A stretch of 45,023 nucleotides of DNA from Alcanivorax sp. (lineage in GTDB: Bacteria; Pseudomonadota; Gammaproteobacteria; Pseudomonadales; Alcanivoracaceae): contig JAIUME010000016.1 of the NCBI GenBank assembly GCA_022565695.1, positions 1 to 45,023 of the forward strand, in the 5' to 3' direction. Shown piece by piece: positions 44,666 to 45,023 of the stretch (position 1 is its first letter; every line of letters starts with the position of its first letter). Under the pieces are notes generated by a model. That model was given only the letters and a program-made list of their open reading frames with translations, was not told the DNA's origin and ran no database searches. The position numbers and the translations under genes are program-made.

Positions 44666-45023
44666 GGTGCTGCGCTCCAGATGAAATTGATTCTCAGGTA
44701 GATCATCGCATATCTGGGGGTGGTGTTAAGGTGATTGGTGCTTTTTGGGTGATAGGGTGGGGCTATGGGTGGGCAGGGGGTTGTCAGGTCGTTCGGAGGT
44801 AGCGGGCAGTGCGGTGGGTCTGCTTGGGTTGCGAGCGCAGGGGATCGACTTCGTTTTGAGCTTTGGGCCTGGAGTGCCTGGGCGGTTGCGAGAGTAGACG
44901 GGGAGATGGTCGACCTACTTGATCAACGCGGTGCGTTGACCCCTTCGGGGCGCCTGCGGCGTCCACCGGCGGTAGCCGGTGTCACATGGCGGCTTCGCCG
45001 CGAGGTAGTGGGAGGAGATCGCA
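44666..45023. other. Gene-free stretch at the right end
   Basis: No gene is supported in these 358 bp. The left part (44700-44800) is rich in G and T (GGGTGG-like runs) and unlike coding DNA here; the right part is the multi-hairpin block listed separately. A possible minus-strand frame (44784-44966) has an Arg/Pro/Ser composition typical of noncoding repeats, so I do not call it. Confidence 0.6.
44923..45001. repeat. Five adjacent hairpins (possible mosaic repeat element)
   Basis: Five short stem-loops follow each other almost without gaps: TCAACGC/GCGTTGA (44923-44939), CCCC/GGGG with TTC loop (44940-44950), CGCC/GGCG (44951-44961), CACCGGC/GCCGGTG with GGTA loop (44964-44981) and GCGGC/GCCGC with TTC loop (44989-45001). 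Each stem is perfect. It resembles REP/BIME-type intergenic repeats, but I cannot test for other genomic copies. It may continue beyond the window. Confidence 0.7.

Noticed and set aside
44784-44966. Short minus-strand frame at the right end
   Set aside because: It lies in a repeat-like hairpin region and has an Arg/Pro/Ser-rich composition with no start site.

Overview
The window reads as chromosome of a GC-rich gammaproteobacterium. The evidence is conserved housekeeping blocks in gammaproteobacterial order: trmJ/cysE/iscR/iscS with divergent suhB, queA-tgt-yajC-secD-secF, and lptF-lptG divergent from pepA-holC-(hypothetical)-valS. A marine Alcanivorax-like lineage is my best guess from gene content and protein style, but that is inference, not proof.

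Left end (1-5723): an AT-richer accessory patch. It holds an array of 12 heptamers, a tiny two-helix membrane protein, a strong hairpin, and a two-gene Rhs module. The module is a Sec-exported 1502-residue YD-repeat protein with a swappable Cys-rich C-terminal tip, followed 17 bp later by a 101-residue candidate immunity protein. It sits directly downstream of iscS, where iscU would be expected. Next (5724-11322) comes the minus-strand set trmJ-cysE-iscR-iscS with an IscR-type operator spanning the cysE stop. Divergent from it are suhB and a methyltransferase, which converge on a c-type cytochrome lipoprotein.

11585-19186: a tightly packed plus-strand catabolic operon of six genes: succinate-semialdehyde dehydrogenase, tartrate/D-malate-type decarboxylating dehydrogenase, class III aminotransferase, D-2-hydroxyacid dehydrogenase, amidase and class I aminotransferase. 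It has no transporter or regulator of its own, but a perfect 14-bp palindrome precedes it. Its substrate is not evident. 19210-24880 is the Sec/queuosine block with tRNA-Leu(CAA) divergent from queA. A six-helix membrane protein follows.

26006-32547: a minus-strand branched-chain-amino-acid-type ABC transporter (livH-livM-livG-livF) with an acyl-CoA ligase inserted before the periplasmic binding protein gene, suggesting uptake of an organic acid coupled to CoA activation. 32712-41047: an RDD membrane protein, lptG/lptF (LPS export), pepA, holC, a disordered hypothetical protein and valS.

Right end (41080-45023): two TetR regulators, a lipoprotein with a methyltransferase fold, a DUF4382 protein and a DUF2061 protein. 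The window closes with a gene-free stretch carrying five back-to-back hairpins. The best candidates for something undescribed are the Rhs module's Cys-rich tip and partner, the six-gene catabolic operon, the exported methyltransferase-fold lipoprotein and the terminal multi-hairpin element.
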